Source: GCA-2683825 sp965662355
GTDB taxonomy: Bacteria; Planctomycetota; UBA1135; GCA-002686595
Length of the DNA stretch: 64,000 nt
Direction of reading: 5' to 3'
Assembly: GCA_965662355.1 (NCBI GenBank)
Contig: CBFIHP010000020.1
Span: forward strand, 22,870 to 86,869
The position numbers and the translations under genes were made by a program. This document shows, in pieces, positions 17,840-26,568 of this stretch (position 1 is its first letter; each line of letters begins with the position of its first letter). The notes beneath the pieces were generated by a model that saw only the letters and a program-made list of their open reading frames with translations, made no database searches and was not told the origin of the DNA.

Positions 17840-20800
17840 CTACTTGATCGCGAAGGTGAAGAACTCGGTGTCGTTCAGATCGACATCGGGGAAGACGACC
17901 GCGTTCCGCTGGACATTGTTCGCCGAGGCGGGAATGACCGTCGTGGTGGACGAGTCCGTGTCGACCAGGACCAAGGCCCAGCGATCCTTGTCGCTCAGGA
18001 GATCGAATTCACCGAGTCGCAACTCCATGTCAACCAGCCCGACACCGTCGCCATTGCCCCCATCGGTGAGGGTCAAGGCCCATTCCTCGGACAGGCGGAA
18101 GGGATAGCCGTCGATCCCGAAGGGGGAAGCCTCGAGCTTGTCCGTTCCGTTGCGACCCCAGAGCAGGAAGTCGCCCATCGACAGAGCAGAGGGGTTGTTG
18201 ATCAGGACAGGTCCGGTGCCCTGGGAGTGACTTACCGCGTCATTGGAGTCGATGAACCCGATACCGCAGATATCGCGTTTGTGGGTGGCCAGGTGTGCAT
18301 AGTGCGACGTGTCGTCGATCCGGATGCCATAGAGCCCGCTGTAGTAGTTGTCGATCAGCACCTTACGAACCACGCCCATGACATCCGGCACGGCGATGAC
18401 CTCGTAGATATCTCCCGTGAAGAACCCGCCGTTGCGCCAACCGGAACCAATGAGCCAGTTCTCGATGTTGATATCAGCGTTCATGGCGTTCTTTCGGTCA
18501 TCCAGAAAGCCATCCACGTAGTAACTGACCGACGGAATGTCGCGAACGAGCACGAATAGATGCGGCTCACCTTGCGCGATCGGCGTCTCTCCCGTCATGC
18601 AACGGTTGTGGACCATGGCCGAGGGGACTCCCTCGGTCACGGCGACCCTCAGGCCGCTGTTCGAGCCGTTCGTCGATAAGCCAACCATGGCCGGCCGTTT
18701 ACTACACTGGTTATCGGTCTGCAGGCCGTCCGTGGTGCGGGCAACGACGGCAAGCGTGAACTTGGCCTTGACGGGCGCGCGCAATTCCATCGTTTGACCG
18801 CCAGTGAAGCGCACCGCGGGTAACCCCGGGGGACCGGCTTGATCGACGATGACGGGTTCGCGGTCGCGCGCGAAGGCGACGGCATCCGTGGGAATCCGGG
18901 CGTTGTCGCGCCATTCCTGAACCAGACTGCCATCAGGAAGGGTCACGATGCCTCTGTCCGCGCGCAGCCAGAGCTCGAGCAGGATCGGCGATGACTGCAC
19001 CCCATAACCGGCCGGCCCATCATCTCCTGAGAGAGCATCGAAGTCGCCCGGCGTGACGGTCGTCGATGTGTTGTCCCCGATGGCGCTATCCGGTGGGAAG
19101 GCAAAGGAGGAAACCGGCGTGACTTCATAGGCCAGGATCGCTCCGAGGTCCTCGGTGACCACGAGGTGCTGGCTGGTCTCGCCAGGGATCTCGACACCGT
19201 TGCGCAACCAGCGCTGCGCCGATTCTCCCTCGGGGTCGTTGTCCGGGTCGAAGTAGGAGAAGGAACCCGACAAGAGGCCGCCGACGAAGGGCGCTCCGCT
19301 AACGCGTACATCGAGGGCCTCGGGAATGTCACCCGGCTCGATCGTGCTTTCGGGGTCGAAGGGATCCGTGCCTCGCAAAATCTCGAACGAATCCGGCACG
19401 CCATCCAGGTCGCTGTCGCTCATCAGGGTGATCGGACCGATCGCTCCCAAGGAGATGAGGTAGGCCTCCAGAGCGTCGGAGATGCCATCTCCCGCGGGAC
19501 CGGTCTCGTCGTTCTCGTCGAGGCCGCCATTCACGAGCGGGGAATTGCCATCGAACGGATCCGATCCCGAACGCACCTCGAGATAATCGGGGAGACCATC
19601 TCCATCCGTTTCGGTCGAGGCAAAGAGCGGGGCGTTTGCCCCGAGCTGAATCAGGATGGCCTCAAAGGCATCGGAGATACCGTCGTCCGGAGGACCGGTT
19701 TCGTCGTTCGTGTCGGCAGCACCGCCGACGAGGGGATAGTCGATGTCGACGGGATGGGCGAGGTTCTGGACCTCGAAGTAATCGGGGATGCCGTCGCCGT
19801 CGGTGTCCGAACCGGTGTTGAGCGGCTCTTGGCCCCCCAAGCGCAGCAACACGGCCTCGAGGGCATCGGAGAGCAAGTCGTCATCGCTGTCCAGCTGACC
19901 ATTCGGAACGGGACTCGCACTATCGAGCAAGTCGGTCACCGCAAAGACCTCGAGATAGTCGGGCGCAAGGTCACCGTCGGTATCCGTGCCGTGATCGATG
20001 GGTGCCGCAACACCGAGAGCCAAGAGCAGCTGCTCGAAGGCATCGGAAATGGCATCGACGGGACCACCCATGGCGCCGTCGTCCGTGTCCTGGCCCCCCA
20101 TGACAACGGGGCGATCCACCGAGCGCGGGTCCGCCGCGACAAAGGGCACGAAGGCCGGGTCGAAAGCCGCGGTCACCTCGAGCACGTCGGGAGCTCCATC
20201 GAAGTCGCTGTCCACGCGACCGTTGATCACCGCGAAGACACCCAGCTGCAGAAGGAGGGCATCGACCGATTCGGGAATGTTGTCCCCATCGAGATCCTCG
20301 GATCCGGTCGGGGCAGGCCGCGCCGCATCCAACGGGCTCGAGCCGATACGCAGCTCGAGGTAGTCCGGTGCGAGGTCCATGTCGAGGTCCGTACCGGGAC
20401 CGGCGTTCACCGCTCCCAGTTGTTCGAGAACGAAGGCCGAGCCGTCGATGATGCCATCACCATCACCATCCTCTGAGCCCGCACCTCCGGGAAGGGGGTC
20501 GTCGCGATCGAGGAAATTGGTCGCGAAGCCGGCCTCGTAAATGTCGGGAATCCCATCGACATCCGAATCGCTTCGCGGGGTGACCGGGGGCAGGACTCCG
20601 TTGGCAATGAGGTAGTGCTCGAGAGCATCGGAAACACCATCCCCTGCAGGGCCGGTCTCGTCGTTCGAGTCTCCGCCATCCGGGATCGGGTCATCGCGAT
20701 CGAGCAGATCCGAGGGCAGAGCCACCTCGAGCGGATCGAAAAGACCATCGCCATCCGAGTCGGTGTCCGATTCGACGTCCTCGACCCCTAGCAAACGCAG

Positions 20801-22465
20801 TGCTTCCTCGAAGCCATCCGTGAGGCCGTCGCCGTCGGTATCGTTGGCGCCGTTCGGCGCCGGGTCGTTGATCTCGAGCGGGTTCGAACCCACGATCAGC
20901 TCGAGATAGTCCACCGCACCGTCACCATCCACGTCGCGTGACTTGTTCGGAGCCGGATCGGCCGCATTCAAGGGGTCCGTGAGTGTGCGCACCTCGATGA
21001 CGTCCGGGATGGAGTCGCCGTCGGAGTCGAGTCCGGCAGTGATCGGGGCCTCGGCCCCGAGGGTGAGCAGCAGCGCCTCGAGAGCGTCGCTGACACCGTC
21101 GCCCGGAGGCCCCGCCGGGTTACCCGTATCTTCGCCGCCTTCCACTTCGGGGGAATCCGCGTCGGTCAAGTCCGAGAGGAAGAGAATCTCGATCACATCG
21201 GCGATGCCATCCTCGTCGGTATCGCTCAACATGGTGACCGGGGACGTGCCCCCCATGGAGATGACGACCTGCTCGAGAGCGTCGGAGATGCTGTCGCCCG
21301 CCGGGCCGGAGTCATTGGCCAGATCGTTCGCGCCGTCGACGACCGGCGAATCCCTGTCCTCGGGGTCGGATCCGTTCAGGATTTCGATGACATCCGGGAC
21401 ACCGTCGAGATCGATGTCGGCCTTGACCAGGATCGCGGGGCTGGTGGAATCGAAGGGATCGCTGCCGGTCAATATCTCGAGGAAGTCGGAAATGCGATCG
21501 CTATCGAAATCGGTCTCCATGTCCATCGAGGGCGCTCCGCTGCGTCGCATCAGATCCTCGAGACCGTCCGAGATACCGTCGCCATCGGAATCCATATCCC
21601 CGTTCATCGCAGGATCGTTCACATCGATGATGTTGCTGCCGGAGCGGGCCTCCAGGTAGTCGGGAATTCCATCCAGGTCGGCGTCGTCGCGTGCGGACAC
21701 GGGAGTTTCGCCACCCAGGAAGCCGAGGTGTCTTTCCAGGGCATCGGTGATTCCGTCGGTCGGCGGCCCCGTGTCGTCGAGCATGTCCTCTCCACCGTTG
21801 GAAAGCGGTCGATCGGGATCGAGAACGCCTGTACTGAATTCGACCTCGAACGCGTCGCTGAGACCGTCGCCATCGACGTCGAACCTCGCGATGAAGAAGG
21901 GGTCCTGCCCATCGAACGGATCCGTTCCGCTACGAATCTCGAGTACGTCCTCGAAGCCATCGCCGTCGCTGTCGTTCTCGACCGTCACCGGTCGTTCCGC
22001 CCCGCGGCGCAACAGGTAGATCTCGAGACCATCGTTCACGCCATCGAGCGGCGGTCCGGTCGAATCGAGATCCTGGTTGCCCTCGAACACCGGATCATCG
22101 AAATCGAGGTGATCGAGCCCACTCTGCACCTCCGCGTAATCGGGAATCCCATCGAAGTCCGTGTCGGTCCGAGCTGTGATCGTCTGTGTCGAGCTCGTCT
22201 GCCGCAGGAACTGCTCGAGACCATCGGGAATGTTGTCGATTCCAGGCCCCTCGGGCGTGCTGAGGTCCTCCGCACCACCGACGTAAGGATCGTCGGGATC
22301 GAGGGGGTCACTCGAGAGGCTCAGTTCCAGCCCGTCGGGAAGGCCGTCGCCATCGGAGTCGGGCAACAGGGGGATGCCATTGCTGGATCCACCGCTGCTA
22401 CAGGCGAAGAAAGTGAAGGCGCCGAGGAGGCCCGCGGAGAGGGAGATTCCGATCTGGTTTCGCAT
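17840..22465 (-). CDS. Giant lipoprotein with about 32 Ca-binding half-repeats and a lectin-like C-terminal region
   Basis: A 1541-residue protein. Residues 1-30 form a lipoprotein signal (LSAGLLGAFTFFACSSGG). Residues about 36-1045 are a tandem array of acidic repeats of the thrombospondin type-3/EF-hand-like kind. Two half-units alternate: type A (DxDxDGxPDxxE followed by SDPxDxxxP) and type B (GPxxDGISDALExxLLxLG). About 32 half-units can be counted. After an Ig-like linker, residues about 1130-1330 look like a concanavalin A/LamG-like domain (LWLRADRGIVTLPDGSLVQ, WLIGSGWRNGGFFTGDIYEV), and the C-terminal 170 residues form another beta-rich domain ending in NDTEFFTFAIK. It is probably a Ca-stabilised surface stalk carrying a sugar-binding or adhesive head. 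Confidence 0.8.
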   Translation of the reverse strand: MRNQIGISLSAGLLGAFTFFACSSGGSSNGIPLLPDSDGDGLPDGLELSLSSDPLDPDDPYVGGAEDLSTPEGPGIDNIPDGLEQFLRQTSSTQTITARTDTDFDGIPDYAEVQSGLDHLDFDDPVFEGNQDLDSTGPPLDGVNDGLEIYLLRRGAERPVTVENDSDGDGFEDVLEIRSGTDPFDGQDPFFIARFDVDGDGLSDAFEVEFSTGVLDPDRPLSNGGEDMLDDTGPPTDGITDALERHLGFLGGETPVSARDDADLDGIPDYLEARSGSNIIDVNDPAMNGDMDSDGDGISDGLEDLMRRSGAPSMDMETDFDSDRISDFLEILTGSDPFDSTSPAILVKADIDLDGVPDVIEILNGSDPEDRDSPVVDGANDLANDSGPAGDSISDALEQVVISMGGTSPVTMLSDTDEDGIADVIEILFLSDLTDADSPEVEGGEDTGNPAGPPGDGVSDALEALLLTLGAEAPITAGLDSDGDSIPDVIEVRTLTDPLNAADPAPNKSRDVDGDGAVDYLELIVGSNPLEINDPAPNGANDTDGDGLTDGFEEALRLLGVEDVESDTDSDGDGLFDPLEVALPSDLLDRDDPIPDGGDSNDETGPAGDGVSDALEHYLIANGVLPPVTPRSDSDVDGIPDIYEAGFATNFLDRDDPLPGGAGSEDGDGDGIIDGSAFVLEQLGAVNAGPGTDLDMDLAPDYLELRIGSSPLDAARPAPTGSEDLDGDNIPESVDALLLQLGVFAVINGRVDSDFDGAPDVLEVTAAFDPAFVPFVAADPRSVDRPVVMGGQDTDDGAMGGPVDAISDAFEQLLLALGVAAPIDHGTDTDGDLAPDYLEVFAVTDLLDSASPVPNGQLDSDDDLLSDALEAVLLRLGGQEPLNTGSDTDGDGIPDYFEVQNLAHPVDIDYPLVGGAADTNDETGPPDDGISDAFEAILIQLGANAPLFASTETDGDGLPDYLEVRSGSDPFDGNSPLVNGGLDENDETGPAGDGISDALEAYLISLGAIGPITLMSDSDLDGVPDSFEILRGTDPFDPESTIEPGDIPEALDVRVSGAPFVGGLLSGSFSYFDPDNDPEGESAQRWLRNGVEIPGETSQHLVVTEDLGAILAYEVTPVSSFAFPPDSAIGDNTSTTVTPGDFDALSGDDGPAGYGVQSSPILLELWLRADRGIVTLPDGSLVQEWRDNARIPTDAVAFARDREPVIVDQAGPPGLPAVRFTGGQTMELRAPVKAKFTLAVVARTTDGLQTDNQCSKRPAMVGLSTNGSNSGLRVAVTEGVPSAMVHNRCMTGETPIAQGEPHLFVLVRDIPSVSYYVDGFLDDRKNAMNADINIENWLIGSGWRNGGFFTGDIYEVIAVPDVMGVVRKVLIDNYYSGLYGIRIDDTSHYAHLATHKRDICGIGFIDSNDAVSHSQGTGPVLINNPSALSMGDFLLWGRNGTDKLEASPFGIDGYPFRLSEEWALTLTDGGNGDGVGLVDMELRLGEFDLLSDKDRWALVLVDTDSSTTTVIPASANNVQRNAVVFPDVDLNDTEFFTFAIK
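19345..22360 (-). repeat. Tandem acidic repeats inside the giant lipoprotein gene
   Basis: About 16 copies of a two-part unit (type A then type B) of roughly 60-65 codons each, diverged in sequence but regular in pattern. DNA-level similarity is low in many copies, so recombination between them is probably limited. Some adjacent copies (around 19400-19900) remain closer to one another than to the rest. Confidence 0.7.
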
Positions 22466-22916
22466 CCAGCAGGGAAGATGGGTAAGGAGTTGGCAGGGGC
22501 TATATCTATTCTCCCACAGCCCGCATTGGGGCGTCAGGAAATCTCAAAAACCCATGCTTTTGCCCCCAAGAAGGCCCTTCGAGGGCGCGGGGGAGGAATT
22601 TCTCTTCTCAGCTGGTAGCCACGTGTGAAACGGCACGGGCGCAACGGCACTCAGAAGGGGAAACGAAAGCACTTCCCGAACGCGAAATCCCGGGGAGATT
22701 CTCTCCATGGGCGGCTCACTGCGGGTGCATCGCTGCTCCTCAGCGCGGGAACCACACCCGATCTCGAACTCCGTCAGCGACGTGTTCCTGTGCGAAAAGA
22801 GGAGCGCTGAAGCCTCGCATACCAGCGAAGGCTGGTTGGAATCCAGGGCGTGTGGCGCGTGCGCTTCTCGTTGGATTCCCCTATACCTTACGCCACCCGT
22901 CCCCGGCCCCTGGACC
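22466..22916. other. 451-base intergenic region between the giant lipoprotein and mlaF
   Basis: The two flanking genes are divergent, so both promoters should lie here; a TATACC box at 22881-22886 is the only fair -10 candidate for mlaF. The stretch 22740-22810 has a partial resemblance to 5S rRNA, listed separately. I see no coding sequence that I would support. Confidence 0.5.
22740..22810 (+). ncRNA. 5S rRNA-like fragment or structured leader (uncertain)
   Basis: GGAACCACACCCGATC (22748-22763), followed by TCGAACTC, matches the helix II/III part of many bacterial 5S rRNAs, but about five loop bases are missing and the helix III partner reads AACTCCG instead of AACTCGG. GGAAC pairs with GTTCC (22784-22788), and TCAGCGC (22740-22746) pairs with GCGCTGA (22804-22810). 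This may be a decayed 5S copy, a structured leader of the mla operon, or chance. Confidence 0.22.
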
Positions 22917-23768
22917 ATGTCCGATCTCCCCCCCGAAACCGATGCTGCCCTCCTCGACAGGGCCCTGGAAGCCCCCCCGGAGCACATTTCGTTCCGGGAC
23001 GTGGACATGTCGTTTGGGTCGCGGCACATCCTCAAGGGGTTGACGTGTAGCTTCCCGCGGAGCCGGCTCTCGGTGGTTCTCGGGGGGAGTGGTGTCGGAA
23101 AAAGCACGCTGTTGCGATTGATCGGCGGGCTCGTGCGGCCCCAGAGTGGCTCGATCGAGATCGCGGGTGAGGAGACGACGCGCTTTTCCGAGGGCCAGCT
23201 GTACGGGGTCCGCAAGAAGATCGGGATGCTGTTCCAGAACGGCGCGCTGCTCGATTCGGAGACGGTTTTCGACAACATCGCCTTTCCGCTCCGGGAGCAC
23301 ACGGACCTGGGGCCGAACGAGGTCGAGGGCCGGGTGCATCAATGCCTGGAAGCCGTCGGGCTCCACGACGTCGACCGCCTCTTCCCGGCCCAGCTATCGG
23401 GCGGTATGACACGCCGGGTCGGACTGGCCCGGGCCATGGTCCGGCGTCCCGACATCCTGCTTTGCGACGAGCCGTTCTCCGGACTGGATCCGATTTCGGC
23501 CAAGCGTATCGAGCTGTTGCTGTGCGAGTTGAATCGCAAGCACGGCCTGACCGTGATCGCCGTCTCGCACGACATCGCCTCGACCCTGCGCATGGCCCAC
23601 CACCTGGTGATGCTCTTTCTCGACCAGACCATCGAGGGCACGGTAGAGGAGCTGCAGACACTCGATGACGATCGCGTGCGTAATTTCCTGAGCCTCGAGA
23701 TCGATGAAGCCCTCGGTGAGCAGGAAGGCGAGGTCGAGAGACTCAACGAAGGGAATGGGGCCCCGTGA
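22917..23768 (+). CDS. mlaF: MlaF: ATPase of the phospholipid ABC transporter
   Basis: A 283-residue ABC ATPase. Walker A is GGSGVGKST, the signature is QLSGGMTRRVGLARAM, Walker B is DILLCDEPFSGLD and the switch His is in VIAVSHD. SGGMTRRV rather than SGGQ is typical of the MlaF/Ttg2A subfamily. MlaF powers lipid movement between the inner-membrane complex MlaFE(B)D and the periplasm. The ATG at 22917 was preferred over the upstream one at 22707 because the protein then begins at the usual distance from the first strand (HISFRDVDMSFG). First gene of the operon; its TGA overlaps the GTG start of mlaE. Confidence 0.9.
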   Translation: MSDLPPETDAALLDRALEAPPEHISFRDVDMSFGSRHILKGLTCSFPRSRLSVVLGGSGVGKSTLLRLIGGLVRPQSGSIEIAGEETTRFSEGQLYGVRKKIGMLFQNGALLDSETVFDNIAFPLREHTDLGPNEVEGRVHQCLEAVGLHDVDRLFPAQLSGGMTRRVGLARAMVRRPDILLCDEPFSGLDPISAKRIELLLCELNRKHGLTVIAVSHDIASTLRMAHHLVMLFLDQTIEGTVEELQTLDDDRVRNFLSLEIDEALGEQEGEVERLNEGNGAP

Positions 23769-24544
23769 TGATTTCCGGCCTTCGTAATCTCGGGCGTGGA
23801 ACGCTGCGCTTCGTCGAGGTGCTCGGCGGACTCACAGCTTTCGCGCTGACGATCCTGGGCAACCTGATTCGACCGCCCTACCGCTTTCGTGCGCTCGTGG
23901 AAGAGCTGTACAAGCAGGGGGTTCTGTCGCTGACCATCATCTGTGTCTCCGGTTTCACCGTGGGCATGGTGTTGGGCCTGCAGGGGTACAACACATTGGT
24001 GCGCTTCGGCGCCACCGAGTCGCTAGGGGCCGTCGTGGGACTCAGCCTCGTCCGTGAACTTGGGCCGGTGCTGACGGGCCTACTGACGACAGGCCGAGCC
24101 GGATCCGCGACGACGGCGGAGATCGCCACGATGTCGATGACCGAACAGCTCGACGGCCTGCGCATGATGTCGGCCGATCCGATGCATGTCGTCGTCCTAC
24201 CGCGCGCGGTAGCCCTTGCGCTGGTCATGCCGATGCTCTCGGCCATGTTCACGCTCTGCGGTATGGCCGGTGGCTTCTTCGTAGCCGTGGGCTTTCTCGG
24301 CGGCGACGCCGGGGTCTACATCTCCAACATCGAATCGTCGATCGACTTCTCATCCGACGTGTTCGGCAGCCTGGTCAAGGCCGCGGTCTTCGGCTTGCTG
24401 CTGGCTCTGATCTCCACCTATCTCGGCTTCAGGGCCACGCGGAGTGCCGCCGGGGTCAGTGCAGCGACGACGACCACGGTCGTCGCGACCTCGGTCACAA
24501 TTCTCATCTTCGACTACTTCATCACCGCGCTTCTGGGAGTCTGA
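23765..24544 (+). CDS. mlaE: MlaE: permease of the phospholipid ABC transporter
   Basis: A 259-residue integral membrane protein of the MlaE/Ttg2B family, with about five to six hydrophobic segments. The conserved central block VRELGPVLTGLLTTGRAGSATTAEIATM followed by MTEQLDGLRMM and PRAVALALVMPMLS identifies it. It is the membrane partner of MlaF and holds the MlaD ring. The GTG at 23765 overlaps the mlaF stop, so translation is coupled; an ATG directly follows at 23768 and could also serve. mlaD follows 6 bases after the stop. Confidence 0.9.
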   Translation: MMISGLRNLGRGTLRFVEVLGGLTAFALTILGNLIRPPYRFRALVEELYKQGVLSLTIICVSGFTVGMVLGLQGYNTLVRFGATESLGAVVGLSLVRELGPVLTGLLTTGRAGSATTAEIATMSMTEQLDGLRMMSADPMHVVVLPRAVALALVMPMLSAMFTLCGMAGGFFVAVGFLGGDAGVYISNIESSIDFSSDVFGSLVKAAVFGLLLALISTYLGFRATRSAAGVSAATTTTVVATSVTILIFDYFITALLGV

Positions 24545-24550
24545 CAAGCG

Positions 24551-25009
24551 ATGCAACGTTCCTCGACTCGAGACCTCGTCGTCGGCTGTTTCGTACTCGC
24601 CGGCCTCCTGGCACTCGGTTACCTCTCGGTTCGCGTCGGAGGCGTTTCGTCCGGCCAGCTGCAAGGCCTCACGCTGTACGCCCACTTCGACGATATAGGT
24701 GGGCTGACACCGCGCGCCAAAGTGACGATTTCGGGGGTCAAGGTTGGCCAGATCCGTGCCATCTCGCTCGACGAGGAATACCGTGCAAAGGTCGAGTTCG
24801 AGATCCGCAGCGACCTCGAGCTGACAACCGACAGCACCGCCTCGATCCTGACCTCGGGCGTGCTCGGCGATCAGTACATGGCCCTACAGCTCGGCGCCGA
24901 GGAGGACTTCCTCGTCCAGGGCGAGACCATCACGTTCACGGAATCGGCCTTGGGGCTCGAGCGACTGATCGGCAAGTTGATCCACAACACGGATATCGGA
25001 GGGGATTGA
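24551..25009 (+). CDS. mlaD: MlaD: MCE-domain lipid-binding protein
   Basis: A 152-residue protein with one N-terminal membrane anchor (VVGCFVLAGLLALGYLSVRV) and a single MCE domain. Typical MCE residues are FDDIGGLTPRAKVTISGVKVG and ASILTSGVLGDQYMALQLG. MlaD forms the hexameric ring on the periplasmic side of the MlaFE complex and passes lipid to MlaC. The length is normal for the family. It is followed by mlaA with a one-base gap (GTG at 25011). Confidence 0.9.
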   Translation: MQRSSTRDLVVGCFVLAGLLALGYLSVRVGGVSSGQLQGLTLYAHFDDIGGLTPRAKVTISGVKVGQIRAISLDEEYRAKVEFEIRSDLELTTDSTASILTSGVLGDQYMALQLGAEEDFLVQGETITFTESALGLERLIGKLIHNTDIGGD

Positions 25010-25010
25010 G

Positions 25011-25892
25011 GTGCAACGCCGCAGGGGCACTCGCATGTACGCCGTCGCCCTGGGAACCGCCATTCTATCGGCGTGCGCCTCGACGGCCTCGGGACACGAC
25101 TACGATCCCCTGGAGCCGATGAACCGCAAGATCCACTGGTTCAACGACCACGTCGATCGCTACTTCGTCGAGCCCGTTGCGCGGGGCTATGCCTGGGTCC
25201 TGCCGGATCCAGTGGAGGACATGATCTCCAACTTCATCCGCAACCTGCGCTTCCCCTTGGACCTCGTGAACAACCTGCTGCAGGGCAAGCCCAAGGAAGC
25301 GGGCGAGGAGACACTGCGCTTCTTGGCGAACTCGACCATCGGCATCGGCGGCTTATTCGACCCGGCTTCGGAGTGCTTCGAGCTCTCCGAACACAACGAG
25401 GATTTCGGCCAGACGTTCGCCGTGTGGGGCATTCCCGCGGGGCCCTACCTGGTTCTTCCACTTCTGGGTCCCTCGAATTTCCGGGACGGAATCGGCCTGA
25501 TCCCCGATGCCTACGGCGGAGGAGCCCTTTATGTCTTCCAGGACGAGCTACTTTGGGGCTACGCCGGGCTGAGCCTGCTCAGTCTCCGCACGGACCTCCT
25601 TGAAGAAATCGACAGTGCGCGCCAAGCATCCCTGGATTACTACGTATTCACGCGGAACGCCTACGGACAACTACGTGAACTGGAGATCACGGACAAGGCC
25701 AGTACGGCGCGCTGGCAGCGAGGTCACGACCAGCCGGAAGAGGAGAATGAACTCTACGACGACGACCTCTACGATGATGGCCTATATAACGACGAACTCT
25801 ACGACGACGAACTCTACGACGATTCCGAGCCCGCTGACTCAGGAAAAAAGAGGCCCACAGATGAAGCCCAGGAAAAAGACCGTGCTCTTTGA
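25011..25892 (+). CDS. mlaA: MlaA/VacJ-like outer-membrane lipoprotein with acidic repeat tail
   Basis: A 293-residue VacJ-family lipoprotein. The signal ends in LSACAS (lipobox), followed by DPLEPMNRKIHWFNDHVDRY and VPDPVEDMISNF-type blocks, LANSTIGIGGLFDPA, GPYLVLPLLGPSNFRDGIG and LLRTD/LEEIDSARQ, all diagnostic. MlaA sits in the outer membrane and removes misplaced phospholipid from its outer leaflet. The C-terminal 60 residues are unusual: five pentapeptides of the type xLYDD, then a Lys/Asp-rich end. In E. coli mlaA lies outside the mla operon, whereas here it is within it. The GTG at 25011 keeps three Arg residues before the signal; ATG 25035 is an alternative. Confidence 0.9.
   Translation: MQRRRGTRMYAVALGTAILSACASTASGHDYDPLEPMNRKIHWFNDHVDRYFVEPVARGYAWVLPDPVEDMISNFIRNLRFPLDLVNNLLQGKPKEAGEETLRFLANSTIGIGGLFDPASECFELSEHNEDFGQTFAVWGIPAGPYLVLPLLGPSNFRDGIGLIPDAYGGGALYVFQDELLWGYAGLSLLSLRTDLLEEIDSARQASLDYYVFTRNAYGQLRELEITDKASTARWQRGHDQPEEENELYDDDLYDDGLYNDELYDDELYDDSEPADSGKKRPTDEAQEKDRAL
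25749..25823 (+). repeat. Five 15-base repeats coding for xLYDD in mlaA
   Basis: Five consecutive 15-base units of the form GAA-CTC-TAC-GAC-GAC encode ELYDD, DLYDD, GLYND, ELYDD and ELYDD. Near-identical adjacent units suggest slippage-driven expansion, so copy number may differ between strains. Confidence 0.8.
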
Positions 25893-26544
25893 CGCAGTTC
25901 GCCCCCTCCCTCTTCTGGTCGGCCTTCTTCTCACGGGCTTCGCTGCAGCCCAAACCTCTCCCCCACCCGCCAAGGGGCCCGTCGAGGTCATCAAGGAAAC
26001 GACCTACGCCATCACCAAGGTTCTCGAAAATGACGACCTCCCCGAACTGACGCAACAGAACAAGGTCATCGAAGTCGTCGACGAGCGCGTCGATTTCGAA
26101 ACCGTATGCAAACTGGTCCTGGCGACGAACTACAAGAAGTTCTCCGGCGACCAGCGCAAGCAATTCGTTCAGGAGTTCCGCCGCCACCTACTCTTCACGT
26201 ACTGGAACAACGCGTCGAGCCTCGACTTCGAGAAGATCGTGATCACGAGCGATCGCAAGGAAAAACGCAGGGACTGGACGGTCAAGACGCTCGTCCACCA
26301 CAACGGCGACTCCACCAGGATCGACTATCGCCTTCGCTTGCGGGGCGCCGATGAAAAGAACAGCGGCGAGTGGAAGATCATCGACATCCTCATCGAGGGG
26401 GTCAGTCTCGTTTCCAACTTCCGCTCTCAGTTCAAGAGCCTCGTCTCCAATCAGGGCCCCGAGGGGCTGTTGAAGACGTTGCGCAAGAAGAACGATAAGG
26501 AGGAGAAGGCGATGAAGGCGAAGGACAAAGAACAGGCAAAGTAG
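25861..26544 (+). CDS. mlaC: MlaC: periplasmic phospholipid-binding protein
   Basis: A 227-residue protein of the MlaC/Ttg2D family. It has a signal peptide (PLLVGLLLTGFAAAQ) and the family pattern VDFETVCKLVLATNYKKFSGDQRKQFVQEFRRHLLFTYWNN, later VSLVSNFRSQFKSLVSNQGPEGLLKTL. It carries lipids between MlaA in the outer membrane and MlaD. The ATG at 25861 overlaps the end of mlaA by 32 bases; the frame is open further upstream, but that part is the antiparallel frame of mlaA. The last 20 residues are Lys-rich (a low-complexity tail). Last gene of the operon; convergent with a sulfatase. Confidence 0.88.
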   Translation: MKPRKKTVLFDAVRPLPLLVGLLLTGFAAAQTSPPPAKGPVEVIKETTYAITKVLENDDLPELTQQNKVIEVVDERVDFETVCKLVLATNYKKFSGDQRKQFVQEFRRHLLFTYWNNASSLDFEKIVITSDRKEKRRDWTVKTLVHHNGDSTRIDYRLRLRGADEKNSGEWKIIDILIEGVSLVSNFRSQFKSLVSNQGPEGLLKTLRKKNDKEEKAMKAKDKEQAK

Positions 26545-26568
26545 CGGCAGCTCGGTCGTACGCGATCG

